Of a DNA stretch of 16,144 nt, positions 1-6,562 are shown piece by piece. Origin of the DNA: RYN-431 sp036388295. GTDB lineage: Bacteria > Planctomycetota > Phycisphaerae > Tepidisphaerales > Tepidisphaeraceae. Both the position numbers and the translations under genes were made by a program. How positions within the stretch are numbered: the first letter of the stretch is position 1; the number at the start of each line of letters is the position of its first letter. The notes beneath the pieces are model-generated. The model was not told where the DNA came from and made no database searches. It saw only the letters and a list, made by a program, of their open reading frames with translations. The DNA lies in NCBI GenBank assembly GCA_036388295.1, contig DASVSC010000065.1:1-16144 (forward strand), in the 5' to 3' direction.

Positions 1-290
1 CCGAGGGCTTGGCCGAGATGTGGCACAAACGCGTGCGGCAGGAACTCGGCTTCGGCAACGAAGACGACCCCGACACCCGCCGCATCTTCCAGCAGCAATA
101 CCGCGGCAGCCGCTACAGCTTCGGCTACCCGGCCTGCCCGAACCTGGAAGACCGCGAAAAAATCGTGAAGCTGCTGAGGCCCGAGGACATCGGCGTTCAC
201 CTGAGCGAGAACTACATGCTGGTCCCCGAGCAGAGCACCGACGCGATTGTCGCGCACCACCCGCAGGCAAAATACTTCGACGTGGATTAA
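1..290 (+). CDS. metH: Methionine synthase (cobalamin-dependent), C-terminal fragment
   Basis: The reading frame is open at the left edge and ends at TAA 288-290, so only the last ~96 residues are seen. They match the AdoMet-binding reactivation domain at the C-terminus of MetH, which remethylates oxidised cob(II)alamin using AdoMet and flavodoxin electrons. The diagnostic AdoMet motif RYSFGYPACP (family pattern RxxxGYPACP) lies at 111-140. It is followed by the usual SENYMLVPEQST segment and the terminal HHPQAKYF. The protein ends where MetH proteins normally end, so the 3' end looks intact. The upstream catalytic domains must lie outside the window. It has the same orientation as the next gene, but a 112-base gap with a possible promoter suggests a separate transcription unit. 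Confidence 0.93.
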   Translation, partial: EGLAEMWHKRVRQELGFGNEDDPDTRRIFQQQYRGSRYSFGYPACPNLEDREKIVKLLRPEDIGVHLSENYMLVPEQSTDAIVAHHPQAKYFDVD

Positions 291-347
291 GTCTAGTGGA
301 TTAAGCCGATTCGTTCCGCGTGTGCGGCTAGGCATTGTCTTCGATCG

Positions 348-376
348 TTGTGCCCGTTTTGGTCGCGCTCTACGAT
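348..376 (+). promoter_or_regulatory. Possible sigma70-type promoter of the sugar operon
   Basis: TTGTGC (348-353), a 17-base spacer and TACGAT (371-376) are in reasonable register (3/6 and 4/6 consensus matches). Initiation near 383 would leave a leader of about 20 bases carrying the AAAGGG Shine-Dalgarno at 391-396. The match is weak and rests on position as much as on sequence. No operator palindrome was recognised here. Confidence 0.3.
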
Positions 377-402
377 GCCGCCTCGTTTTTAAAGGGTCCG
401 GC

Positions 403-1338
403 ATGGAATACCGCCCGCTGGGCAATACGGGTCTGAATCTGTCCTCGCTGAGCTTCGGCGCTAGCAGCCTCGGCGGGGTATTTCACGCCATCAATGAAGA
501 CGAAGCCGTTCGGGCCGTACACGTTTCGATCGACGCTGGCATCAACTTCATCGACGTCTCGCCGTACTACGGGCTGACCAAGGCGGAGACGGTGTTGGGC
601 CGGGCGCTGAAAACGGTGCCGCGGGACAAATACATTTTGGCCACGAAGGTAGGCCGCTACGGCGCGGAGCAAAAGGACTTTGATTTTTCCGCGGCGCGCG
701 TGAAGCGCAGTGTGGACGAAAGCCTGACGCGTCTCGGTGTCGATTACGTCGATCTGATTCAAGTGCATGACATGGAGTTCGGCAGCCTGGATCAGGTGGC
801 CAATGAAACCGTGCCGGCCCTGCGCGACGTGGTGAAGGCCGGGAAGGCCCGGTTCGTGGGCATTACGGGCCTGCCGATGAAGGCGTTCCGGTACGTCGTC
901 GAGCGAGCGCGAATTGACACGATTCTGTCCTACTGCCATTACGAATTGAACGACACCGCTCTCTTGGACCTGGTGCCATACCTGGAATCGCAGGGCGTCG
1001 GCGTGATCAGCGCCTCGCCGCTGGGCATGGGCTTACTCAGCCACCGCGGCACGCCCGATTGGCATCCGGCCCCCTCGGAATTGAAGGCCGCCGCTGGCAA
1101 AGCGGCGGCGTTGTGCCGGCAGCGCGGGAGCAGCATCGAGAAGCTGGCCGTGCAGTTCGCCGTGCGGCAGCCGAAGATCACGACCACCCTCGTCGGCAGC
1201 GCCAGTCCGCAGAACATGCTCGACAACATCGCCGCGATCAGCGAACCGATCGACGAGGCGCTGCTCGACGACGTGCGGGCAATCCTGAAGCCCGTTCATA
1301 ACCTCACCTGGCCCAGCGGGCGGCCGGAAAACAACTAA
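403..1338 (+). CDS. L-galactose 1-dehydrogenase, aldo/keto reductase family
   Basis: This 311-residue NAD(P)-dependent aldo/keto reductase probably oxidises L-galactose to L-galactono-1,4-lactone in the cytoplasm. The start ATG at 403 is chosen because AAAGGG lies six bases upstream and the protein then begins MEYRPLGNTGL, the normal AKR N-terminus. Upstream in-frame codons reach 247 but overlap metH. The AKR tetrad is visible: D51, Y56, K82 and H122. From memory of the family, the chain resembles plant L-galactose dehydrogenase of the ascorbate pathway more than generic AKRs: VHDMEFGSLDQ, ILSYCHYELND, GVGVISASPLGMGLL, the WHPA segment, and the ending VHNLTWPSG. The next gene starts on the base after its stop, so the two are translationally coupled. 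L-fucose dehydrogenase or D-threo-aldose dehydrogenase is the main alternative; downstream genes favour L-galactose. Confidence 0.85.
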   Translation: MEYRPLGNTGLNLSSLSFGASSLGGVFHAINEDEAVRAVHVSIDAGINFIDVSPYYGLTKAETVLGRALKTVPRDKYILATKVGRYGAEQKDFDFSAARVKRSVDESLTRLGVDYVDLIQVHDMEFGSLDQVANETVPALRDVVKAGKARFVGITGLPMKAFRYVVERARIDTILSYCHYELNDTALLDLVPYLESQGVGVISASPLGMGLLSHRGTPDWHPAPSELKAAAGKAAALCRQRGSSIEKLAVQFAVRQPKITTTLVGSASPQNMLDNIAAISEPIDEALLDDVRAILKPVHNLTWPSGRPENN

Positions 1339-2172
1339 ATGCGCATCGACAGCCACCATCATTTCTGGAACTACACGCCCGCCGAATACGGCTGGCTGGG
1401 CGGCCCGATGGCCGGCCTGCAGCGCGACTTCGGCCCCGAGGACCTCAAGCCGCTGATCGACGCCAATGGCATCGACGCCGTCATCAGCGTCGAAGCACGG
1501 CAGAGCGTCAATGAAACCGCGTTCCTGCTGAACCACGCGTGCCAGAACCCGTGGATCGCGGGCGTGATCGGGTACGTGCAACTGGAGGCCACGGACCTGC
1601 GCGCGAGCCTGGAACGCTTCGGCCAGAGCCGGCATTTCCGCGGCGTGCGCAAAGTGCTGCAGGGCCAGCCCGAAGGTTCGATGCGTGGCGACGATTTCAA
1701 TCGCGGCGTCGCCCACCTGCGGCACTTCGGCCTCACGTACGACATCCTGATCTACGCCCGCCAGTTGCCCGAAGCCGTGGAACTGGTCGACCGCCACCCG
1801 AACCAGATTTTCGTGCTCGACCACCTCGCCAAGCCGAGCATCGAAGACGGCGGCTACATGCCCTGGGCCGACGACATCCGGCGGATGGCCGAGCGGCCGA
1901 ACGTGTACTGCAAACTCAGCGGCCTGGTCACGGAAGCGGACTGGCAAAGCTGGACGCCGGCCCTCCTGCAGCCGTACTTCGACACCGCGCTCGACGCCTT
2001 CGGCCCGCGCCGCCTGATGTTCGGCAGCGACTGGCCCGTGTGCACGGTCGCCAGCGACTACGGGCGATGGGTCGACGTCGTGAAGGCCTGGACCGCCCCG
2101 CTGGGTGACGCCGAGCGGGCCCGCCTCTGGGGCGGTACGGCGGTCGAAGCGTACGCACTTAAGGACCTGTAG
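1339..2172 (+). CDS. Amidohydrolase-family sugar lactonase (probable L-galactonolactonase)
   Basis: A 277-residue protein of the amidohydrolase_2 (COG3618) family, which includes L-fuconolactonase and L-rhamnonolactonase. It would hydrolyse the lactone made by the preceding dehydrogenase to the free acid, probably L-galactonate. The N-terminal metal motif is MRIDSHHHFW (H6 and H8). Later conserved residues include LDHLAKP with H162, YCKLSG with K192, and MFGSDWP with catalytic-type D231. The length is normal for the family. Its ATG directly abuts the TAA of the dehydrogenase, with no independent Shine-Dalgarno, so translational coupling is likely. Its TAG stop (2170-2172) is made by the first bases of an inverted repeat (2169-2223), so the repeat may have set the C-terminus. 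The fold is clear; the exact lactone is inferred from the neighbours. Confidence 0.85.
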   Translation: MRIDSHHHFWNYTPAEYGWLGGPMAGLQRDFGPEDLKPLIDANGIDAVISVEARQSVNETAFLLNHACQNPWIAGVIGYVQLEATDLRASLERFGQSRHFRGVRKVLQGQPEGSMRGDDFNRGVAHLRHFGLTYDILIYARQLPEAVELVDRHPNQIFVLDHLAKPSIEDGGYMPWADDIRRMAERPNVYCKLSGLVTEADWQSWTPALLQPYFDTALDAFGPRRLMFGSDWPVCTVASDYGRWVDVVKAWTAPLGDAERARLWGGTAVEAYALKDL

Positions 2173-2223
2173 GGCGGGCACTGCCCGCCGCCAGGACGAA
2201 CCGGCGGGCAGTGCCCGCCCTAC
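2169..2223. repeat. REP doublet (REPIN-like), family A, GTAG-headed
   Basis: A perfect 22-base inverted repeat: arms 2169-2190 and 2202-2223 with an 11-base loop. Each arm begins with GTAG and then contains its own hairpin (GGCGGGCA/TGCCCGCC), the layout of classical REP units. The left arm supplies the stop codon of the lactonase gene. The whole forms a very stable hairpin between genes 2 and 3 of the operon, which could stabilise the upstream mRNA or attenuate the downstream genes. No transposase matching this family is in the window. Confidence 0.85.
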
Positions 2224-2260
2224 CGCGGATCGTCGCGTTCGTCGATCGGAAAGGTGAGCA

Positions 2261-3280
2261 ATGAAAGGCATCATTCTGGATCGACCGAACCTTTTTCGGC
2301 TCACCGACGATTTGCCGGACTTCGCCGAACTGCCCTCCGGTTACGCCCGCGTGCGCACCCGCCGCGTCGGTATCTGCGGCACCGATTGGCACGCCATCGC
2401 CGGCCGGCAGCCGTTCTTCAACTACCCGCGCATTCTCGGCCACGAGCTGGGCGTGGAAGTGATCGAAGTCAACGACCCGGCGAGCCCGTTGAAGCCGGGC
2501 GACGCCTGTTCGGTCGAGCCGTACTTGAACTGTCAGGAATGCATCGCCTGTCGCCGTGGGCGTGGCAACTGCTGCGTGAAGCTGCAGGTGCTGGGCGTCC
2601 ACGTCGACGGCGGCCTGCGTGAGCAATTCATCCTGCCCGCCCGGAAGCTGCATCCGTCGGACAAGCTGTCGCTGGACCAGTTGGCCTTGGTCGAAACCCT
2701 CGCCATCGGCTGTCACGCCGTCGCCCGGGCCGCGCCCGAGGCGGGCGAGCGGGTGCTGATTCTGGGCGCGGGGCCGATCGGGCTGAGCGTCATCCCGTTC
2801 GTGCAGGCGGCCGGTGCCGAACCGATCGTGGCAGACGTGTCGGAGACGCGTTTGGCGTTTTGCCGCTCGCAAATGAAGGTGCGTCAGACCATCGACGCCA
2901 ATCCCGATCGGGGCGGCGACGTCCTCGCGGCCCTCGGCGCGGAGCTGCCGACGTGCGTGATCGATGCCACCGGCAACCCGCACAGCATGATGAGCACGTT
3001 CGACCGCGTCGCGCCCGGCGGCCGCATCGTGTTCGTCGGGCTGTTCCCGGGTGACGTAACGTTCAACGACCCGAACTTCCACCGCCGCGAGATCACGCTG
3101 ATGGGCAGCCGCAACGCGCTGCCGGGCGATTTTGTGCGTATCATTGGGCTGATCGAAGACGGCGTCATCGACACCACGCCGTGGATCACGCACCGCACGT
3201 CCGCCGCCGATTTCGTTGCTATCCTGCCGAGCTGGCAGAAGCCGGAGGCGAACGTGCTGAAGGCGATGGTGGAGTTTTAG
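2261..3280 (+). CDS. Zinc-dependent medium-chain dehydrogenase, probable L-galactonate 5-dehydrogenase
   Basis: A 339-residue medium-chain alcohol dehydrogenase with a complete set of zinc sites. Catalytic-zinc residues are C39 (ICGTDWH), H61/E62 (GHE) and E145. Structural zinc is bound by C91, C94, C97 and C105. The Rossmann motif GAGPIG is at 169-174, with acidic D192 at the end of the second strand, suggesting NAD preference. The ATG at 2261 follows GGAAAGG at good spacing. It resembles sugar-acid and sorbitol-type dehydrogenases such as E. coli LgoD (YjjN), which oxidises L-galactonate to D-tagaturonate. The adjacent tagaturonate reductase and altronate dehydratase genes make that the most economical assignment. 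Sequence alone cannot exclude another polyol or aldonate substrate. Confidence 0.8.
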   Translation: MKGIILDRPNLFRLTDDLPDFAELPSGYARVRTRRVGICGTDWHAIAGRQPFFNYPRILGHELGVEVIEVNDPASPLKPGDACSVEPYLNCQECIACRRGRGNCCVKLQVLGVHVDGGLREQFILPARKLHPSDKLSLDQLALVETLAIGCHAVARAAPEAGERVLILGAGPIGLSVIPFVQAAGAEPIVADVSETRLAFCRSQMKVRQTIDANPDRGGDVLAALGAELPTCVIDATGNPHSMMSTFDRVAPGGRIVFVGLFPGDVTFNDPNFHRREITLMGSRNALPGDFVRIIGLIEDGVIDTTPWITHRTSAADFVAILPSWQKPEANVLKAMVEF

Positions 3281-3324
3281 TCGGGTTCTCTCTTTCATGC
3301 GTACATGGGAGAGAACCGGACGCC

Positions 3325-3328
3325 GGAG
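3325..3328 (+). promoter_or_regulatory. Ribosome binding site deciding the uxaA start
   Basis: GGAG lies six bases before ATG 3335. The in-frame ATG at 3305 would add ten residues (MGENRTPEFA) with no homology-like character and no good Shine-Dalgarno, so 3335 is preferred. Confidence 0.6.
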
Positions 3329-3334
3329 TTTGCT

Positions 3335-4840
3335 ATGCCGCGCTATCTCAAAATCGATGCGTCCGACAACGTCCTGATCGCCCTGGAACCGATCCCGGCC
3401 GGCACGGCCGTGAATGGCGTCGTCACGCGCGCCGACATTCCCGCCGGCCATAAAATCGCCGAGCGGGCGATTCATTTCGGCGAAGCGGTCACGAAGTTCG
3501 GCTACCCGATCGGGGTCGCCAGCGTGGAGATCGACGCCGGCAGCCACGTTCACTCGCACAACATCAAAAGTGCCCTGTCGCAGAAGTTCGACACGCTCAG
3601 CTTCGCCGAAACCGCCAAGCCGCTGCCGATCATCAACGAGCCGCGGCGTCGCACGTTCGACGGCTACCGCCGCCCCGACGGCCGGGCCGGGACGCGGAAC
3701 GAGATCTGGATTGTTAACACCGTCGGCTGCGTGAATCATGCCAGCGAGCGCGTCGCCGCGGCGGCCAACAAGGAACTGCTCGGCGACGGGGGAAAGTCGG
3801 GCATCGACGGCGTCTTCGCCTTCCCCCACCCGTTCGGCTGCAGCCAGCTCGGCGACGATTTGCAGCACACCCAGCGCGTCCTCGGCGGCCTGGTCAACCA
3901 CCCGAATGCCGCGGCCGTGCTTATTCTTGGCTTGGGCTGTGAGAACAACCAGATGAAAGCGTTCCTGGCCACGCTCGGGCCGCAGATGAATGACCGCATC
4001 CGCTACTTCAACGCCCAGGATGTCGGCGATGAAGTCGAGGAAGGCGTCAACGCCATTCGAGAGCTGGCCGGCTATGCCGGCCAATTCCGCCGCGAGCCGA
4101 TCGACGCCAAAGAGCTGATCGTCGGCATGAAGTGCGGCGGCAGCGACGGCTTCAGCGGCATCACCGGCAACCCGCTCGTCGGCCGCGTGGCCGACCGCCT
4201 GACGCGCGGCGGCGGCACGGTGCTGCTGAGCGAAGTGCCTGAAATGTTCGGCGCCGAACGCGTGCTGCTGGAACGCGCCGCCGACGAATACGCCTTCCAG
4301 CGCACGATCGACCTCGTGAACGATTTCCGCGGCTACTTCCAGAAGTACAACGAACCGATCGACGAAAACCCCAGCCCCGGCAACAAGGCCGGCGGCATCA
4401 GCACCTTGGCGGAAAAATCACTCGGCTGCGTGCAGAAGGGCGGCCGTGCGCCGGTCAAACAAGTCCTCAAATACGGCGAAGCCGCCAAGGCCGGCCTCGG
4501 CGGGCTGGCCCTGGTCAACGCCCCCGGCAACGACGGCGTCAGCTGCACCGCCATGACCGTCGCCGGCGCGCACACGCTTTTGTTCACCACCGGCCGCGGC
4601 ACGCCGATGGGCTTCCCGGCCCCCACGATCAAGATCAGCACCAACAGCGACATCTACGCCCGCAAGCCGCAGTGGATCGACTTCAATGCCGGGCAGTTGC
4701 TCGAAGGGAAAGACATTGAAACGCTGGCGGACGAACTGGTCGACACCATTCTCGACATCGCCAGCGGCCGCCGGCAGACGAACAACGAAAAGCACGGCTA
4801 CCGCGAAATCGCCATCTGGAAAGACGGCGTGACGTTGTAA
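3335..4840 (+). CDS. uxaA: Altronate dehydratase, UxaA family (SAF plus catalytic domain)
   Basis: A 501-residue UxaA-type dehydratase, close to the usual ~495, which converts D-altronate to 2-keto-3-deoxy-D-gluconate. The N-terminal SAF-like domain occupies roughly residues 5-95 and carries the HVHSHN segment at 71-76, a likely metal or substrate site. The catalytic domain follows, with GCVNHA (131-136), FPHPFGCSQ, GLGCENNQ (199-206), GMKCGGSDGFSGITGNP (264-280), GRGTPMGFPAPTIKISTNS and the terminal DIASGR segment. Both halves are fused, as in UxaA and GarD. Galactarate dehydratase is the nearest alternative, but the neighbouring tagaturonate reductase and the absence of galactarate genes favour altronate. 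The start at 3335 is set by GGAG at 3325. Confidence 0.9.
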   Translation: MPRYLKIDASDNVLIALEPIPAGTAVNGVVTRADIPAGHKIAERAIHFGEAVTKFGYPIGVASVEIDAGSHVHSHNIKSALSQKFDTLSFAETAKPLPIINEPRRRTFDGYRRPDGRAGTRNEIWIVNTVGCVNHASERVAAAANKELLGDGGKSGIDGVFAFPHPFGCSQLGDDLQHTQRVLGGLVNHPNAAAVLILGLGCENNQMKAFLATLGPQMNDRIRYFNAQDVGDEVEEGVNAIRELAGYAGQFRREPIDAKELIVGMKCGGSDGFSGITGNPLVGRVADRLTRGGGTVLLSEVPEMFGAERVLLERAADEYAFQRTIDLVNDFRGYFQKYNEPIDENPSPGNKAGGISTLAEKSLGCVQKGGRAPVKQVLKYGEAAKAGLGGLALVNAPGNDGVSCTAMTVAGAHTLLFTTGRGTPMGFPAPTIKISTNSDIYARKPQWIDFNAGQLLEGKDIETLADELVDTILDIASGRRQTNNEKHGYREIAIWKDGVTL

Positions 4841-4859
4841 CCGTGGGATAGAAGAGCAA

Positions 4860-4940
4860 TGGCCGCGGGTGTAAACCCGCGCGAACACCTCGCACGGCTG
4901 AAGACGGTCACGTGTTCGCGCGGGTTTACACCCGCGGCCA
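4860..4940. repeat. REP doublet (REPIN), family B, same REP as the transposase element
   Basis: A perfect 29-base inverted repeat (4860-4888 and 4912-4940) around a 23-base loop. Each arm has a head TGGCC, an internal hairpin GCGGGT-loop-ACCCGC, and a GCGAACAC tail. The right arm read on the minus strand begins GTGG, matching the GTRG head of RAYT-mobilised REPs. The same core, differing by one base in the hairpin loop, flanks the transposase at 11414-11989. It fills most of the 117-base uxaA-uxaB gap and ends 17 bases before the uxaB ATG, leaving no recognisable Shine-Dalgarno for uxaB. Confidence 0.9.
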
Positions 4941-4957
4941 CAAACTGAACGACATCT

Positions 4958-6460
4958 ATGACTTCCACCCTCCCGCCCCTCACCCGCTCGCACCTGAACC
5001 TCCCGCCCGCCCCGCCGGAGCGCGTGCTGCAATTCGGCGAAGGCGTGTTCCTTCGCGCGTTCGTCGACTGGATGATCGACGAACTGAACGAACGCAATCT
5101 GTTCAACGGCGGCGTAGCCGTCGTGAAGCCGCGTGGCGGAAAGTCGATCGAGGTGTTCAACCAACAGCAGGGCCTGTACACGCTGCTCACGCGTGGTTTG
5201 CAGGACGGTAAGCCGGTGGACGAATCACGCGTCATCCGCTGCATCACGCGCGGCCTGGACCCGCTGACGCAGTGGGACGACGTGCTGACGATCGCCCGCG
5301 ACCCGAACGTCCGCTTCGTCGTCAGCAACACCACAGAAGCCGGGATTGCGGTCGACGCGGCCGACCGATTTGCCGACACGCCGCCGAAGAGTTTTCCCGC
5401 CAAGCTCACGCGTCTGCTGCACGAGCGGTGGACGGCCTTTGCCGGCGCGTCGGACAAAGGCTGGATCGTGCTGCCGTGCGAATTAATCGAAGCCAACGGC
5501 ACTACGCTTCGCGCCCTTGTCATCAACACGGCCCGCGCCTGGTCGCTCGATCCCGCGTTCGTGGCATGGGTGTCCGATGCCTGCGTGTTCTGCAATACGC
5601 TGGTCGACCGCATTGTCACCGGGCGGCCGTCGGACACGTCGGAGATGGACGCGCGGCTCGGCTATAAGGACGAACTGCTGAACGCCGCCGAGCCGTACCA
5701 CGCGCTGGTGGTCGAAGGGCCGAAGTGGGTGGCGGACGAGTTGCCGCTGCACAAGGCGGGCTTGAACGTCGTTTGGACTGACGACGCCGCGCCGTACCGC
5801 ACGCGCAAGGTGCGGCTGCTCAACGGCGCACACACGATGATGGTGGCCGCCGCCTTTCTGGCCGGCCACGATACGGTGCGGCAGGCCATGGACGATCCGG
5901 CCATTCGCGACTTCGTCCGCGGCGGCCTGTTCGAAGAAATCCTGCCGACGCTCGATCAGCCGAAGGACGAGTTGGAAGCGTTCGCGAACAGCGTGCTTGA
6001 ACGCTTCGCCAATCCGTTCGTCGAGCACCGTTTGCTGGCCATCGCGATGAACAGCACGAGCAAGTTCAAGGCACGCTTGCTCGGTTCGCTGAAGGACCAT
6101 GTCGCACGCACGGAAAAGCTGCCCGAGCGGATCGCCTTTTCACTGTCGGCGTTGATCGTGTTCTATGAGGGAAAGCTGCTGCGCGAACATGCCGTGCAGG
6201 ACGACGCCTCCGCTGTGGCCGCGATCCAACAGGCGTGGACGCTGTGCGACGTGAAACGGACCGTGGAAGCAATCCTGCGCGACGCAAAGCTGTGGGGCGA
6301 GGATCTGACGCCGATTACAGGCCTGACCGAAGCCGTCACAGGCTACGCGACGCTGATCCGCGACCGCGGCATTCAGGCGGCCATGGCGAACTCTGGTCCC
6401 CTCTCCCGGTATGACCGGGAGAGGGTTAGGGTGAGGGCTGACGACGGAAAGCATCCTTAA
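4958..6460 (+). CDS. uxaB: Tagaturonate reductase (mannitol dehydrogenase family)
   Basis: A 500-residue long-chain polyol dehydrogenase that would reduce D-tagaturonate to D-altronate with NADH. The N-terminal Rossmann segment is FGEGVFLRAF at 26-35. SNTTEAGI follows at about 125. The family catalytic triad is present with exact spacing: K284, N289 and H292 in KVRLLNGAH. E. coli UxaB is about 483 residues. The extra length is explained by the last ~22 residues (from about S479): codons for P481-A494 lie inside a CCCTCTCCC-type repeat, so the original protein probably ended near RGIQAAMA. The ATG at 4958 is chosen from the conserved N-terminus; no Shine-Dalgarno is evident because a REP doublet sits just upstream. 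Fructuronate reductase or mannitol dehydrogenase are alternatives; context with uxaA favours UxaB. Confidence 0.88.
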   Translation: MTSTLPPLTRSHLNLPPAPPERVLQFGEGVFLRAFVDWMIDELNERNLFNGGVAVVKPRGGKSIEVFNQQQGLYTLLTRGLQDGKPVDESRVIRCITRGLDPLTQWDDVLTIARDPNVRFVVSNTTEAGIAVDAADRFADTPPKSFPAKLTRLLHERWTAFAGASDKGWIVLPCELIEANGTTLRALVINTARAWSLDPAFVAWVSDACVFCNTLVDRIVTGRPSDTSEMDARLGYKDELLNAAEPYHALVVEGPKWVADELPLHKAGLNVVWTDDAAPYRTRKVRLLNGAHTMMVAAAFLAGHDTVRQAMDDPAIRDFVRGGLFEEILPTLDQPKDELEAFANSVLERFANPFVEHRLLAIAMNSTSKFKARLLGSLKDHVARTEKLPERIAFSLSALIVFYEGKLLREHAVQDDASAVAAIQQAWTLCDVKRTVEAILRDAKLWGEDLTPITGLTEAVTGYATLIRDRGIQAAMANSGPLSRYDRERVRVRADDGKHP

Positions 6461-6539
6461 AAGCGCATGGCGAATGGCGCTCGATTGCGCCCGGTCGAAG
6501 CCCTCACCCTACCCTCTCCCGGCCATACCGGGAGAGGGA
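6397..6539. repeat. Inverted repeat doublet, family C, copy 1
   Basis: Two inverted copies of a ~42-base unit: 6397-6438 (hairpin CTCTCCCGG/CCGGGAGAG, then GTTAGGGTGAGGGC) and 6500-6539 (its reverse complement with one mismatch and one missing base), separated by 61 bases. The left copy lies inside the 3' end of uxaB and encodes residues 481-494. The right copy lies between the convergent uxaB and ABC permease genes, where the hairpins could also serve as terminators. The same family recurs at 9174-9291. Confidence 0.85.
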
Positions 6540-6562
6540 ATGCTCGGTTGCGCTACGGCACC

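Noticed and set aside
247..402. Upstream extension of the L-galactose dehydrogenase frame
   Set aside because: It overlaps metH and adds residues foreign to the AKR N-terminus; ATG 403 has a good Shine-Dalgarno.
1033..2304. A 423-codon minus-strand frame opposite the dehydrogenase and lactonase
   Set aside because: Composition rich in V, R, A and H without family motifs, fully antisense to well-supported genes.
2159..4084. A 641-codon open frame on the minus strand opposite the zinc dehydrogenase and uxaA
   Set aside because: It is a shadow of GC-rich codon use on the real plus-strand genes; it lacks recognisable motifs, while the plus-strand proteins have complete catalytic signatures.
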